Origin: Paenibacillus glycanilyticus
GTDB taxonomy: Bacteria > Bacillota > Bacilli > Paenibacillales > Paenibacillaceae
Reading direction: 5' to 3'
Assembly: GCF_030161375.1 (NCBI RefSeq)
Contig: NZ_BSSQ01000019.1
Span: 124,001-188,000, forward strand
Length of the DNA: 64,000 nucleotides
This document shows positions 50,518 to 60,479 of the stretch, piece after piece (the first letter of the stretch is position 1; each line of letters opens with the position of its first letter). Both the position numbers and the translations under genes were made by a program. The notes under the pieces were generated by a model. The model did no database searches, was not told where the DNA came from, and worked only from the letters and a program-made list of their open reading frames with translations.

Positions 50518-53172
50518 ATGAAATTTAAACGACGGACGGTGACCGGCATGTTTCTGTCGCTTGTTCTAATGTCCGCGGCGTTCCCGTTACAAGTATCAGC
50601 CGCTTCGTCCCCGTCAGCCGGAGGCAACATCATCTCGGCAGCCGCATACGGCGCGAACGGCCAGGATGGACTGGACGACAAGGCTGCCATTCAAGCGGCG
50701 ATTGATGCGGCTTCGGCGGGCGATACCATTCTCATACCAAAAGGCACTTACCAATTGTCAGGCACGGTGAACGGCAAATCGGATGTTTCGATTAGAGGCG
50801 AGAAACGGGATAAGACAATCATTCAATTCACCTCCGAAGCGGATACATACATGTTTTATTTGCATAATGTGACGAACGCATCGGTATCGGATTTAACGAT
50901 GGATGCAAGTGGAAACCGAGTTGCCATGTCAGCCGTTGTCTCCGAAGGCGGCAGCCACAATAAGATGAACAATCTTAATGTCCGGAACTTTGTCGCGACG
51001 GAAGGCTTTGGCCCTCATGCGCTATATGTTGTGGGTTCAACTCATGTCAGCATTACCAATAACGTTGTCAATAATATTGGAACCGCTTCCATCTGGGGCG
51101 CGGGCGTTCGCGCGGGTTGGGGTTCCTCTAACGTATTAGTCGAGAACAACGTGATTTCCAATACGGGTCGCGGCGGGATTCTCATCAACGACGATAGTCC
51201 CGGAGCGATTATAAGGTCGAACAAAATAACGGGATCCGGATTGAAAGAGCACGGTTTGTCCATTGAACTTCATACCAACGTGGACAATTCCATAATTGAA
51301 GACAACGTTGTTGATTTCTGGATCAGCGCGGTTCGCTCCGACACCATTGCGGTTCGCCGCAATATTGTCAAACCGACGGACGGCAGAGTGGGCAGCATTG
51401 GCCTGGAGGTCATGGCGGACAATGCGGTAACAACGGACAATATCGTGGACGGCGGTCAGCAAGTGGGCATTCAGCAATCGCCTGGCACAGGTTATCAGCT
51501 GTGGGGGTATAACGTCGTCAAGAACATGGTCATGTGGGGGATGCAGCTGCAGGGTGAAGGCACGGGACAAATGGAACAGTTCCAATACTTCTACCGCAAC
51601 AGCTTCATCAATACGCAGGAGGGCAACCCTGCCGCGGCGTATCCGGGATATGACGGGAACGGCGTACGGATTCACGGCAGTTCGCAGAATTTAACCTTTG
51701 ATAGCAATCTCATCTCGGGCAACGGGCGCAAAGGCATCGAGTTCACGGGAGCGGCGGGCGTCGACCGGCTCAGCTTCACTAATAACCTGATCGTCGGCAA
51801 TAAAGGCGTTGCGGTTGATCCTTATCCTGCAGCAGCCGGGCATTTGGAATGGAAAGGAAATACCGTTCTACGCAATGGAAGCAACGATCAGCCATCTTCA
51901 CGCGGCTTCACCAATCCGAAGCCAACGGCGGATTTCGAAGCGCCAACGATCGTACGCGTCGGCGAGCCGGTTACGTTCGTGAACAAATCGAAGGATAACG
52001 GATCCATCTCGCATCAGCTATGGGATTTTGGTGCTGGACTGCCAAGCGAAAAATCGCAACCAACCTTCGTGTACGACCAGCTTGGCGCGTATCGCGTAAC
52101 CTTAGTGGTGTGGGATAACGAAGGACGCGCTAGCTTGAAAGAACGTGTTATAGTGGTCCGCCCGGGCAAACCGGATACGCAGGCGCCATCCGTGCCAAGC
52201 GGTCTCGTGTCGCCTTTGCAAACCGATGAAACCATTGCGCTCAGCTGGACTCCAGCTTCGGATAACGTTGGGGTCGTCAGCTACGACGTGTATGTAGACG
52301 GAACGCTAGCTGGATCTACCGCTCCAGGAGAAACGACTTATCTGGTGTCCGGGTTGTCTCCGCTTACCACGTATACCATAACGCTGCGCGCCAGAGATGC
52401 GGCAGGCAACGTTTCGGCAATGGGCAAGGCCATTCAGGTTACAACAGAAGCGCCTGACGCCGTGCCGCCTGTCCAACCGGCCGGACTGACCGCTATAGCA
52501 AGCGGAGCAACAAGCGTGAGCCTCAGTTGGACGGAATCGACGGACAATAAGGCGGTCACGGGTTATGAAGTGTACCGAAACGGCCATCAGATCGGAACGA
52601 CGACCGGAGCGCAATCAACCGGTTATGAAGCAACTGGCTTGCTGCCGGGAACATCTAACACGTTTACGGTGAAGGCGAAGGATGCCGCAGGCAATACTTC
52701 GGACGCCAGCGATCCAGCCACCGCTGTTCAGGCTGCACCGGCAGGCGACGTGTATTTAAGCGATTATGTTTGGGACAGCGGAACGGCAGGCTGGGGCAAT
52801 ATTATGAGGGATAAATCTTCCGACGGCAGGCCGATCACGCTTAATGGGATTGAATACGCCAAAGGAATGGGCACGCATGCGGCATCGGAGATTATCTACA
52901 CCGTTGGGGGCGCGTATAATCGCTTTCTCGCAGAGGTTGGCGTAGACGATGAAACTTACGGAAACGGCCAGGTGTCCTTCCAAGTTTGGCTGGACGGCAA
53001 CCTTGCTTACGATAGCGGCAACATGACGGCAACCTCCGAAACGGCATTGATAGATCTCGATATTAGCGGCGCGCAACAATTGAAGCTGATCGTCACGGAC
53101 GGCGGCAATGGCACCGATTGGGACCATGCGGATTGGGGGAACGCGCGCATCCAATACGGGATCGGCGAGTAG
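50518..53172 (+). CDS. Secreted beta-helix enzyme (pectate lyase superfamily) with PKD, Fn3 and NPCBM modules
   Basis: 884 residues. Signal peptide (about 1-30), then a right-handed parallel beta-helix (about 35-440) starting ISAAAYGANGQDGLDDKAAIQAAIDAASAGDTILIPKGTY, the Pectate_lyase_3-type opening, with many short Asn-rich rungs. Then a PKD-like module (about 463-550), two fibronectin III modules (about 553-735) and a C-terminal NPCBM/CBM51-type carbohydrate-binding module (YLSDYVWDSG to WGNARIQYG). The cut polysaccharide is unknown and the fold covers lyases, hydrolases and epimerases. Start at ATG 50518 (or GTG 50515), 9 bases after AAGGAGAG. A close paralogue follows with a different C-terminus. 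Confidence 0.88.
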   Translation: MKFKRRTVTGMFLSLVLMSAAFPLQVSAASSPSAGGNIISAAAYGANGQDGLDDKAAIQAAIDAASAGDTILIPKGTYQLSGTVNGKSDVSIRGEKRDKTIIQFTSEADTYMFYLHNVTNASVSDLTMDASGNRVAMSAVVSEGGSHNKMNNLNVRNFVATEGFGPHALYVVGSTHVSITNNVVNNIGTASIWGAGVRAGWGSSNVLVENNVISNTGRGGILINDDSPGAIIRSNKITGSGLKEHGLSIELHTNVDNSIIEDNVVDFWISAVRSDTIAVRRNIVKPTDGRVGSIGLEVMADNAVTTDNIVDGGQQVGIQQSPGTGYQLWGYNVVKNMVMWGMQLQGEGTGQMEQFQYFYRNSFINTQEGNPAAAYPGYDGNGVRIHGSSQNLTFDSNLISGNGRKGIEFTGAAGVDRLSFTNNLIVGNKGVAVDPYPAAAGHLEWKGNTVLRNGSNDQPSSRGFTNPKPTADFEAPTIVRVGEPVTFVNKSKDNGSISHQLWDFGAGLPSEKSQPTFVYDQLGAYRVTLVVWDNEGRASLKERVIVVRPGKPDTQAPSVPSGLVSPLQTDETIALSWTPASDNVGVVSYDVYVDGTLAGSTAPGETTYLVSGLSPLTTYTITLRARDAAGNVSAMGKAIQVTTEAPDAVPPVQPAGLTAIASGATSVSLSWTESTDNKAVTGYEVYRNGHQIGTTTGAQSTGYEATGLLPGTSNTFTVKAKDAAGNTSDASDPATAVQAAPAGDVYLSDYVWDSGTAGWGNIMRDKSSDGRPITLNGIEYAKGMGTHAASEIIYTVGGAYNRFLAEVGVDDETYGNGQVSFQVWLDGNLAYDSGNMTATSETALIDLDISGAQQLKLIVTDGGNGTDWDHADWGNARIQYGIGE

Positions 53173-53203
53173 TTAGCCGGAGAGCGGCATTCACGTGAAT
53201 AAG

Positions 53204-53243
53204 GGGAGGGTGACCGCTTCGAACGAAGCGGTCACGGTCTCCC
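53204..53243. terminator. Strong hairpin between the two beta-helix genes
   Basis: A perfect 26-base palindrome (53210-53235, arms GTGACCGCTTCGA) extended by GGGAG/CTCCC, followed by CATCCTTTCTT. It may be a terminator with a poor T-run or an mRNA stabiliser. Confidence 0.5.
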
Positions 53244-53361
53244 GCATCCTTTCTTGAAGGGAGGTGAGGCATGGTACATAACGGCAAGCGCAAGGAAATG
53301 GCATTCTTTTGCAGGCAGGTATGGATCTCATCATTCCATTGTAGAAAGTGAGAGTGAAATC

Positions 53362-56300
53362 ATGAAACTAGCGAAGTCATTCAGGACTTCCAGGACGAAC
53401 AAAAAAGTCGTAAGTATCTTATGTACGGTCGCTTTGCTGCTTCCGATCATCCCGGCGGTTCCGGCTTACGCGGCAACGCTTAACGTAACGTCCTACGGCG
53501 CGAACGGCACGGATACGGGCGATGACAGTGCGGCATTCCAAGCTGCCGTCAATGCGGCATCTAGCGGCGACACGGTGTATGTCCCTAATGGTACGTACTA
53601 CTTAGGCAGCTCTGTTAGCTTGAAGTCCGGCGTCAAACTCACCGGCCAGAGCCGGGACAATACGGTTATTGAATACAACTCTACGACAGCCAATACCTTC
53701 TTCTCCCTATACAACTTGTCCGGTGCCGAAGTTTCCTCGATGACGCTTGATGCCAATAACAGTACCGTTCCGCAGTCCGCCGTCGTGTCTGAGAACGGAA
53801 GCGGCAACAAAATATTGAATTTGAAAGTAAAGGACTTTGGTATGTCCTCCGGCTTTGGCCCGTTTGCGTTATACGGGGTTAACACGGACAATCTGACCAT
53901 TAAGGATAACGTGGTTACCAACATTGGCGTCAATTCGGACTGGGGCGGCGGCGTGCGCGTAGGCTGGGGTTCGGATTATGCCTTAATCGAGAATAACTAT
54001 GTCGCCGACACGGGCCGCGGCGGGATCTTCGTGAACGACAACAGCCCTCATGCCATCGTCCGCGGGAATACGGTAACCGGAACCGGTCAACAGATGGAAG
54101 GGCTTGGCATCGAGCTCCATACTGACGTCAACTACTCCCTCGTTGAGAACAATACGGTAGACCACTGGATCAGCACGGTGCGCTCTTCTTATATTGCCGT
54201 CCGCAACAACTATGTCGGCTCGAGCACGACGGTAGGCAACATGGGGCTTGAAGTGATGGTAGATCACGGCGTTACATCCGGCAATATCGTGGACGGCGGG
54301 CAGCAGGTAGGGATCCAGCAATCGCCGGGCACCGGTTACCAGTTATGGAACTACAACACCGTACAGAACATGGTCATGTGGGGCATGCAGCTGCAAGGCG
54401 AAGGCACAGGTCAGACGGAACAATTCCAATATTTCTACAAAAATACGTTTAAGAACGGGGCATCCGGTAATCCGGCTGCAGCTTATCCGGGTTATGACGG
54501 CAATGCCGTCCGTATCCACGGCAATACGAAAAACATTACGTTCGACAGCAACACAATTACGAACAACGGACGCAAAGCGATCGAAATTACGACCGCCGGC
54601 GGTACGGATAGCCTCAGCTTTATTAACAACACCATCACAAACAACGGAGGACCTTCCATCGATCAATATCCGTCCTCTGCGGCAAATCTGGAGTGGAGCA
54701 ACAATACGGTAAGCGGCAATAGCACGAATACCCAGCTTACGAGCAGAGGATTCAGCGATCCAAAGCCGGTTGCTAACTTCACGGCTCCGCTCACCGTTCA
54801 GCTCGGTCAATCCGTGACGTTTACGAATACGTCGTCGGATAACGGCACGATTGTGGAGAATCTGTGGGATCTCGGCGAAGGTTTGCCGGTCACAACGGCT
54901 AGTCCGACCTATACGTATGAGAAGCCTGGAACTTACCAAGTTATTCTTGGCGTATGGGATAATGGCGGCCGTGCCAGCGTGAAAGAGCAGACGATTACGG
55001 TTATTGCGGGACCGCCGGATACGACTGCTCCAACAACGCCAACCAATCTGTCGTCTCCTTCGAAGACGGATACAAGCGTTTCCCTGACTTGGACGGCTTC
55101 AACGGATAATATAGGCATTGCCGGCTATGACATCTACAAAGACGGCGTATTGGCCGGTTCGACGGTTGGCTCTACTACAACCGCATTTACCGTAAGCGGC
55201 TTGACTTCGAATACGGCATACAGCTTTACCGTACGGGCGAAGGACGCTTCGGGCAACACATCGGGTCAGAGCAGCGCAATCAGTGTCACAACTAGCTCCA
55301 TCCCTACGCCGGTATGGGTCGCTTGCGCAGGCGAGAACAATATGTGCAGCTTCACGGGTACCAAGGAAGTTCGTTATGGCGCGGCAGGACTCTACAATTA
55401 TGGCACTTATACGAACGGCGTAATGTGCGGCAACAACATTTTTGGCGACCCGGCTCCAGGACAATATAAAACTTGCGATGTAAACATGGCGGTTGGCGGC
55501 GGTAGTGGTGGCGGCGATACGCAAGCGCCAACAGCTCCGGCAGGCCTCGCTTCGCCATCCAAAACTTCAACCAGCGTTAATCTATCATGGACGGCTTCAA
55601 CGGACAATGTTGGCGTGACGGCTTATGACATTTATAACGGTTCAACGCTTGCCGGTTCAACAACTGGGGCGACTACATTTAGCGTAACGGGGCTGTCGCC
55701 AAGCACGGCGTACAGCTTCACGGTAAAAGCCAAAGACGCAGCTGGCAATGTCTCGGCTGCGAGTTCGCCGCTAAGCATTACAACAAGCGCGCCGGCAGGC
55801 GACACGCAAGCGCCTACGGCACCGACGGGGCTTACTTCGCCATCCAAGACGGCAACCAGCGTCAGCTTGTCGTGGACGGCTTCGACGGACAATGTTGGCG
55901 TAACCGGATACGAGGTGTATAACGGCTCGACGCTTGCCGGAACTACGACGGGTGCCACTACCTACAATGTTACGGGGTTGACCGCAAGCACCGCATATAG
56001 CTTCACCGTGAAAGCAAAGGACGCAGCCGGCAATGTCTCGGCCGCCAGCTCTGTGCTTAACGTGACGACTAGCGCTTCCGGCGGTCAGACGCCAACAGGT
56101 TCCATTACGCGCGAGTATTGGACGAATATAACAGGCAGCACGATTACCAGCCTTCCAACAGGAACAGCTCCTACCGGAACAAGCTCGCTCACAAGCTTCC
56201 AAGCTCCGTCGAACTGGGGCGATAATTACGGCACGCGGATCCGCGGTTATATCGTGCCAAGCGTGTCTGGCACCTACCAGTTCTCAATCGCTGGTGACAA

Positions 56301-56568
56301 CAACAGCGTCTTGTACCTCAGCACGAATGATAATCCCGCAAACAAAACGCAAATCGGGGAAGTTGTCGATTGGGTCAATCCGCTCAGCTGGACGCAAAAT
56401 ACCGGCCAGCAATCCGGCCAGATCACGTTAACGGCTGGCCAACGCTATTACGTTGAAGTGCTGCATAAGGAAGAAGGCGGCGACGACCATGTCGCCGTAG
56501 CCTGGAAAACGCCCGGAAGCTCAACGTATTCCGTGATCGGCGGAGCTAATCTGGCGCCGATTCAATAA
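53362..56568 (+). CDS. Secreted beta-helix enzyme (pectate lyase superfamily) with PKD, Fn3 and PA14 modules
   Basis: 1068 residues. Signal peptide ending VPAYA (about 37), then a beta-helix (about 38-440) highly similar to the preceding gene's, including shared GGQQVGIQQSPGTGYQLW and NMVMWGMQLQGEGTGQ segments. Then a PKD-like module, a fibronectin III module, a cysteine-containing ~60-residue module (WVACAGENNMCSFTGTKEV to YKTCDVNM), two more fibronectin III modules and a C-terminal PA14 module (ITREYWTNITG to the end). Start ATG 53362 is supported by the signal peptide; an upstream ATG at 53254 is not. RBS is weak (GTGAGAG). Tandem duplication with exchange of the binding modules is likely. 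Confidence 0.87.
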   Translation: MKLAKSFRTSRTNKKVVSILCTVALLLPIIPAVPAYAATLNVTSYGANGTDTGDDSAAFQAAVNAASSGDTVYVPNGTYYLGSSVSLKSGVKLTGQSRDNTVIEYNSTTANTFFSLYNLSGAEVSSMTLDANNSTVPQSAVVSENGSGNKILNLKVKDFGMSSGFGPFALYGVNTDNLTIKDNVVTNIGVNSDWGGGVRVGWGSDYALIENNYVADTGRGGIFVNDNSPHAIVRGNTVTGTGQQMEGLGIELHTDVNYSLVENNTVDHWISTVRSSYIAVRNNYVGSSTTVGNMGLEVMVDHGVTSGNIVDGGQQVGIQQSPGTGYQLWNYNTVQNMVMWGMQLQGEGTGQTEQFQYFYKNTFKNGASGNPAAAYPGYDGNAVRIHGNTKNITFDSNTITNNGRKAIEITTAGGTDSLSFINNTITNNGGPSIDQYPSSAANLEWSNNTVSGNSTNTQLTSRGFSDPKPVANFTAPLTVQLGQSVTFTNTSSDNGTIVENLWDLGEGLPVTTASPTYTYEKPGTYQVILGVWDNGGRASVKEQTITVIAGPPDTTAPTTPTNLSSPSKTDTSVSLTWTASTDNIGIAGYDIYKDGVLAGSTVGSTTTAFTVSGLTSNTAYSFTVRAKDASGNTSGQSSAISVTTSSIPTPVWVACAGENNMCSFTGTKEVRYGAAGLYNYGTYTNGVMCGNNIFGDPAPGQYKTCDVNMAVGGGSGGGDTQAPTAPAGLASPSKTSTSVNLSWTASTDNVGVTAYDIYNGSTLAGSTTGATTFSVTGLSPSTAYSFTVKAKDAAGNVSAASSPLSITTSAPAGDTQAPTAPTGLTSPSKTATSVSLSWTASTDNVGVTGYEVYNGSTLAGTTTGATTYNVTGLTASTAYSFTVKAKDAAGNVSAASSVLNVTTSASGGQTPTGSITREYWTNITGSTITSLPTGTAPTGTSSLTSFQAPSNWGDNYGTRIRGYIVPSVSGTYQFSIAGDNNSVLYLSTNDNPANKTQIGEVVDWVNPLSWTQNTGQQSGQITLTAGQRYYVEVLHKEEGGDDHVAVAWKTPGSSTYSVIGGANLAPIQ

Positions 56569-56579
56569 GCATTGCAATA

Positions 56580-56618
56580 AACCGCAAGCGGCGCGGAAGC
56601 CGCTTGCGGTTATTTTTT
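56580..56618. terminator. Bidirectional terminator
   Basis: AACCGCAAGCGGC / GCCGCTTGCGGTT stem, with T-run on the plus side, between the convergent beta-helix and germination genes. Confidence 0.9.
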
Positions 56619-56640
56619 AAGATGTGACGGATCGGCCCGG

Positions 56641-57729
56641 TTACTCCGCTTTCAACATCTTTTTCTTTGCGGAAGTAACGATTAACAAGCACAATGGAAT
56701 GGCAACGGCGCATACGGGAATGACGATCATTTCCCACAAATCCTGCAGCAGCACAATCGCTGCTTCGTTCGGGATCCACATGGCGATAAGAAAGATAAGA
56801 GGCGCGCTGAACCACATCAGGCGTTTCCATGACTTCACCCGCAGACATTTCCCCAATTCATAGCTGGTGATAAACAGATACAGCGAGATTTTCGCGAATA
56901 CCCCGAAGATCCATATAAAGAGGACCAGAATATCGACGTTCTGGATGAAATTCAAGATGTTGATGGAACGAACCAGCATGAAGTAAGGGAATCTGAGTTC
57001 TTGCGCAACCGTCGGGCCAAAGACCAACAGCACCATGATCGTACTCAAGAAGAGCATCATGCCGGTTAACCCGACGCTTAGCATCGATTTGCCCATAACG
57101 TGCTTCGAGCTGGTAAGAAAGGAAAGCAAGACCAGAAGCATAAACGATTCTGCCAGAAAAGATGACGGGGCTAAGGAGGCGGTTATGATCTCCGTTAATT
57201 TGGCATCGCCGACAAGAGGTTGCAAGTTGTTCCACTTCACATTCGCCGCATTAAGAAGGAAACTAACGAGCAGTGTGAGGATTGTCACGGGTCCCGCAAT
57301 TTCGCAAAAACGTCCGATTCCCGTAATTCCGCTTGTACCCGTCAAATAAACAGCAGCTCCTATAAGCAGCACCATCAAGAGCCACACTGGCGTTTTGTCC
57401 AACAAGACGAGATGGATGAAATCCGCAAAGGAACGAAGAACATCTCCCGATAAAATAAACCATGCCGTGAAATAGGGGAGGAGCAGCAATCGGCCAAGCC
57501 ATGGCCCGAGCAGGTCTTGGCTGAATTCAGCCAGACTCCGGCCGGGATGCTGCATGCTAACCTTGACGACCAGAAAGGTGATAACTCCGCCAATAGCGTA
57601 GGAAATAAGCATGGACATCCAGGCGTCTTGCTTAGCCATTTCTATAGCTGGGGAGATCCGGAGCCAGACGGCCATGACTACCTCTACAATTGCCACGATC
57701 CAGAATACTTGCCATCCCGTTATTTTCAT
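56641..57729 (-). CDS. Germinant receptor B subunit, permease-like (second ger operon)
   Basis: 362 residues, about ten membrane helices, starting MKITGWQVFWIVAIVEVVMA with PAIEMAKQDAWMSML, matching the paralogue at 49199-50290 in length and opening. The start is set at 57729, with GGAGCGAAGG close upstream. A longer frame from GTG 57768 would overlap the C-subunit stop. Last gene of the second A-C-B operon. Confidence 0.93.
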   Translation of the reverse strand: MKITGWQVFWIVAIVEVVMAVWLRISPAIEMAKQDAWMSMLISYAIGGVITFLVVKVSMQHPGRSLAEFSQDLLGPWLGRLLLLPYFTAWFILSGDVLRSFADFIHLVLLDKTPVWLLMVLLIGAAVYLTGTSGITGIGRFCEIAGPVTILTLLVSFLLNAANVKWNNLQPLVGDAKLTEIITASLAPSSFLAESFMLLVLLSFLTSSKHVMGKSMLSVGLTGMMLFLSTIMVLLVFGPTVAQELRFPYFMLVRSINILNFIQNVDILVLFIWIFGVFAKISLYLFITSYELGKCLRVKSWKRLMWFSAPLIFLIAMWIPNEAAIVLLQDLWEMIVIPVCAVAIPLCLLIVTSAKKKMLKAE

Positions 57730-57764
57730 ACCTTCGCTCCATTCCATAACCGCATCTATAAAAC

Positions 57765-58913
57765 TCACATGGAAGAATTCGTTTGTCCAGGGTCCTCGTA
57801 TTTAAGTTGCACCTCAGAGGTGATGGGAAGCGTGCTGAACGTATCATTCCAATGATCCTGCAGCTTTTTCCAATCGCCGGGGTACTTGCGATGAACCAGT
57901 TCGCCGATTCCGAAAATATCTGCTTTGTATTGTTGCTGGGCTTTTTGAATCAGCTTGCTGACTTCCTGCCCGGCTTCTTGGCTCAGACTGCTCTGAACCG
58001 TCTTGAGATCTTTGGCGGTAGCAGGATTAAGCGGAGAGTTGTTCTCCACGACGGTTCCGGTACCGTGCAGCACAATATGAACGCGCAGACCTTTCGAATC
58101 TTTCGTCACTCGGATGTGCCTACTTGGCTTCACTCTTAGGCTGATGCTGCCATTAATTTGGTCGTTTGCGGCGGTAACCGTAACCATTCTTTGCCGCCCT
58201 TTGATCCAGTTCGCATAATACGACTCTTCAGGCTTCAAATACCCGATCAACTTCAGCGACTTTTCTTTATTCAGTATCGCCGCCCCGGAATAGTTGAATT
58301 TCCCGCCGGAAGGCTGGATGCTGACCGCCGGCATTAATAAGGCTCCGCCATGAGGCAAGTAATCGCTGAGAAACTCCCGATAATAATAAGGCTTGATCCC
58401 TAGCGACAGCTGAACGCCGCTAAGTGCGGTGCTGATGAGCGGATCAAAGAGAGGTTCCGTCTTCAGAATATCCTTGGCCATTCCGTCTTTCACAATCCAA
58501 ATGACAGACTTGATTTCCGACTTCGGATTACGCACGATCATATCGAGATACTTGCCAATTCCCTGATCGGCTAATCCTTGCTCCGCCATTCGTTCCCCAA
58601 TCAGAATCGTCTGGCGATGGGCATAAAACAACGTACGGGACAACTGTGCCTGCAAATTTTGACCCGCGTCCATGAAATCCTTGCCGGTCGCGCTAACGAC
58701 CGCATAACTTCTTTTTTTGCCGGGGCCGGTTTCCTGACTGCTGAAGCCCGCAGGAATGGCAATTTGCGAGCTGACTTCCAGACGTCCGTCTTGGTTAATA
58801 TCAAGTCCGCCGCCAATAACCATCGCTAATTGGTTCGGTTCTTTCAGATTCCAGCAGCTGCTTGTTATGGCACCTAGCAACAATAAGCAAACTGTGACTT
58901 TTATCGTTCTCAT
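57765..58913 (-). CDS. Germinant receptor C subunit, lipoprotein (second ger operon)
   Basis: 382 residues. Lipoprotein Cys20 (AITSSCWNLKEPNQ), then the Ger(x)C fold (QIAIPAGFSSQE, FYAHRQTILIGERMAEQG, VIWIVKDGMAKDIL) and closing FGIGELVHRKYPGDWKKLQDHWNDTF. GGCGG precedes the ATG. Clearly divergent from the first-operon C subunit, so the two receptors probably answer different germinants. Confidence 0.94.
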   Translation of the reverse strand: MRTIKVTVCLLLLGAITSSCWNLKEPNQLAMVIGGGLDINQDGRLEVSSQIAIPAGFSSQETGPGKKRSYAVVSATGKDFMDAGQNLQAQLSRTLFYAHRQTILIGERMAEQGLADQGIGKYLDMIVRNPKSEIKSVIWIVKDGMAKDILKTEPLFDPLISTALSGVQLSLGIKPYYYREFLSDYLPHGGALLMPAVSIQPSGGKFNYSGAAILNKEKSLKLIGYLKPEESYYANWIKGRQRMVTVTAANDQINGSISLRVKPSRHIRVTKDSKGLRVHIVLHGTGTVVENNSPLNPATAKDLKTVQSSLSQEAGQEVSKLIQKAQQQYKADIFGIGELVHRKYPGDWKKLQDHWNDTFSTLPITSEVQLKYEDPGQTNSSM

Positions 58914-58946
58914 CCATTCAACCGCCTTACCATTCGGGGATGCAGG

Positions 58947-60407
58947 TCAACTCATCCGTTTTCTCGGTCTTCTCCAGAGCACATTTCTCAGCTTGTTTTT
59001 CTTCGTTGGAGCAAGCGGCTCCAGATATGGCGTTCCCATCGGATTCAGTTGAATCAGATGGGACAAAATCAAGATCAAGCCAAGAGCCAAACCAAACAGT
59101 CCAAACAAACCGGACATGACGAGCAAAGGGAACCTAAGCATGCGCATCGGATAGCCAAATCGATAACGCGGAATGACAAATGACGAAATACCGGCTGCAG
59201 AAACAACGATTACGATTGGTGCGGAGATAATCCCCGCTTCTACAGCCGCTTGTCCGATAACCAAAGCGCCCACGATACTGACGAGCGGTCCGATTTGCTG
59301 CGGCAGCCGTATGCCGGCTTCCCTTAATCCCTCAAACATAAACTCCATCATAAATACCTCAATGACCGTCGGGAATGGAGACTGCTCTCTCAGCCCCGTA
59401 ATGTTGAGCATCAGCTTCGGCGGTACCATTTCGGGATGAAATGTGGTGAGCGCAATATAAATGGACGGGAAGAGGAGCGAAAATAAAGCAAATAAATAAC
59501 GGATCCACCGGTTCATCGTGACATACATAAACCGTTCGTAATAATCGTCCGGTGCCTGGAGTCCGTCCCAGAACGTCATCGGCACAACAAGCACGTTGGG
59601 AGTTCCGTTCACAAGTAGGGAGATTTTCCCTTCCATCAGCCCCGCCGATACGACATCAGCACGTTCCGTACTCATGATTTGCGGAAACGGCGAATATCCG
59701 GTGTCTTCGATATATTCTTCGATATAGCCGGATTCCAAGACGCCTTGAATATCGATAGCTTTGACTCTAGTCCGCACTTCATCAAGCAAAGTGGGGGACG
59801 GAAGACCTTCAATATAGGCGAGAATTACCTCCGTCTTTGTCAATTTGCCGACATGGAAAGATTCCATCTTCAAATCCGGCGTCACGATAATCCGCCTGAG
59901 CATGGTCGTATTCGTTCTGATCTGCTCGGTGAAGCTTTCACGGCTTCCGCGCAAAGCCGCTTCGTTGGAAGGCTCTTCAATGGATCTGGTCTCGAACTGC
60001 GAGACGTCAGCCAGTAGAATAGAAGCTTCCCCTTCCGCGAGAAAAGCGATCTGACCCCTTAGAATCAACTCCGTACATTCTTCGAAAGCGGTAACCTTCT
60101 TGGCCACCAGCGCGGCGACAAGCTCTTGCTCGCACATTTGCGCCAGGCTGTCGAGAACTCCGAGTCCCTGTGGAACTCCATGGTAAAGAAGAGGCTTCAA
60201 CATACTGGATTGAACGAGTTCTTTATCTATCATCCCGTCAACGTACACCAGGAGAAGCTTGTCGTCACCACGCAAACTTAAGCGGCGGAATACAATATCG
60301 GAGCAATGTTCAAATATGGATTTTAACGTTTGTTCGTTGTCTCCAAGATGAGGACCGACCAAGCGTACACCTTCTTTGGGTGAAGGCGAACTATCGTTTG
60401 ATGGCAT
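58947..60407 (-). CDS. Germinant receptor A subunit (second ger operon)
   Basis: 486 residues. N-terminal cytoplasmic domain with LLLVYVDGMIDKE, SIEEPSNEAALRGSRESFTEQIRTNTTMLRR and YIEEYIEDTGYSPFPQIMSTERADV, then the membrane part with LFPSIYIALTTFHPEMVPP and FEGLREAGIRLPQQIGPLVSIVGALVIGQAAVEAG. RBS GGTAGGTG. First gene of the minus-strand operon, 33 bases before the C subunit. Confidence 0.95.
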   Translation of the reverse strand: MPSNDSSPSPKEGVRLVGPHLGDNEQTLKSIFEHCSDIVFRRLSLRGDDKLLLVYVDGMIDKELVQSSMLKPLLYHGVPQGLGVLDSLAQMCEQELVAALVAKKVTAFEECTELILRGQIAFLAEGEASILLADVSQFETRSIEEPSNEAALRGSRESFTEQIRTNTTMLRRIIVTPDLKMESFHVGKLTKTEVILAYIEGLPSPTLLDEVRTRVKAIDIQGVLESGYIEEYIEDTGYSPFPQIMSTERADVVSAGLMEGKISLLVNGTPNVLVVPMTFWDGLQAPDDYYERFMYVTMNRWIRYLFALFSLLFPSIYIALTTFHPEMVPPKLMLNITGLREQSPFPTVIEVFMMEFMFEGLREAGIRLPQQIGPLVSIVGALVIGQAAVEAGIISAPIVIVVSAAGISSFVIPRYRFGYPMRMLRFPLLVMSGLFGLFGLALGLILILSHLIQLNPMGTPYLEPLAPTKKNKLRNVLWRRPRKRMS

Positions 60408-60450
60408 GGGGTTTGGACACCTACCGCTGGAATTGATTAGTATTTCTTGA

Positions 60451-60479
60451 TACTATACCCTATCGCCGAAGAAGCATAC
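60451..60479 (-). promoter_or_regulatory. Possible SigG-type promoter of the second ger operon
   Basis: On the minus strand GTATG (60479-60475), 17 bases, TATAGTA (60457-60451), about 45 bases before the A-subunit start. It resembles the forespore SigG pattern; weak support. Confidence 0.35.

Noticed and set aside
53254..53361. 36-residue N-terminal extension of the second beta-helix protein
   Set aside because: It would bury the signal peptide inside the protein.
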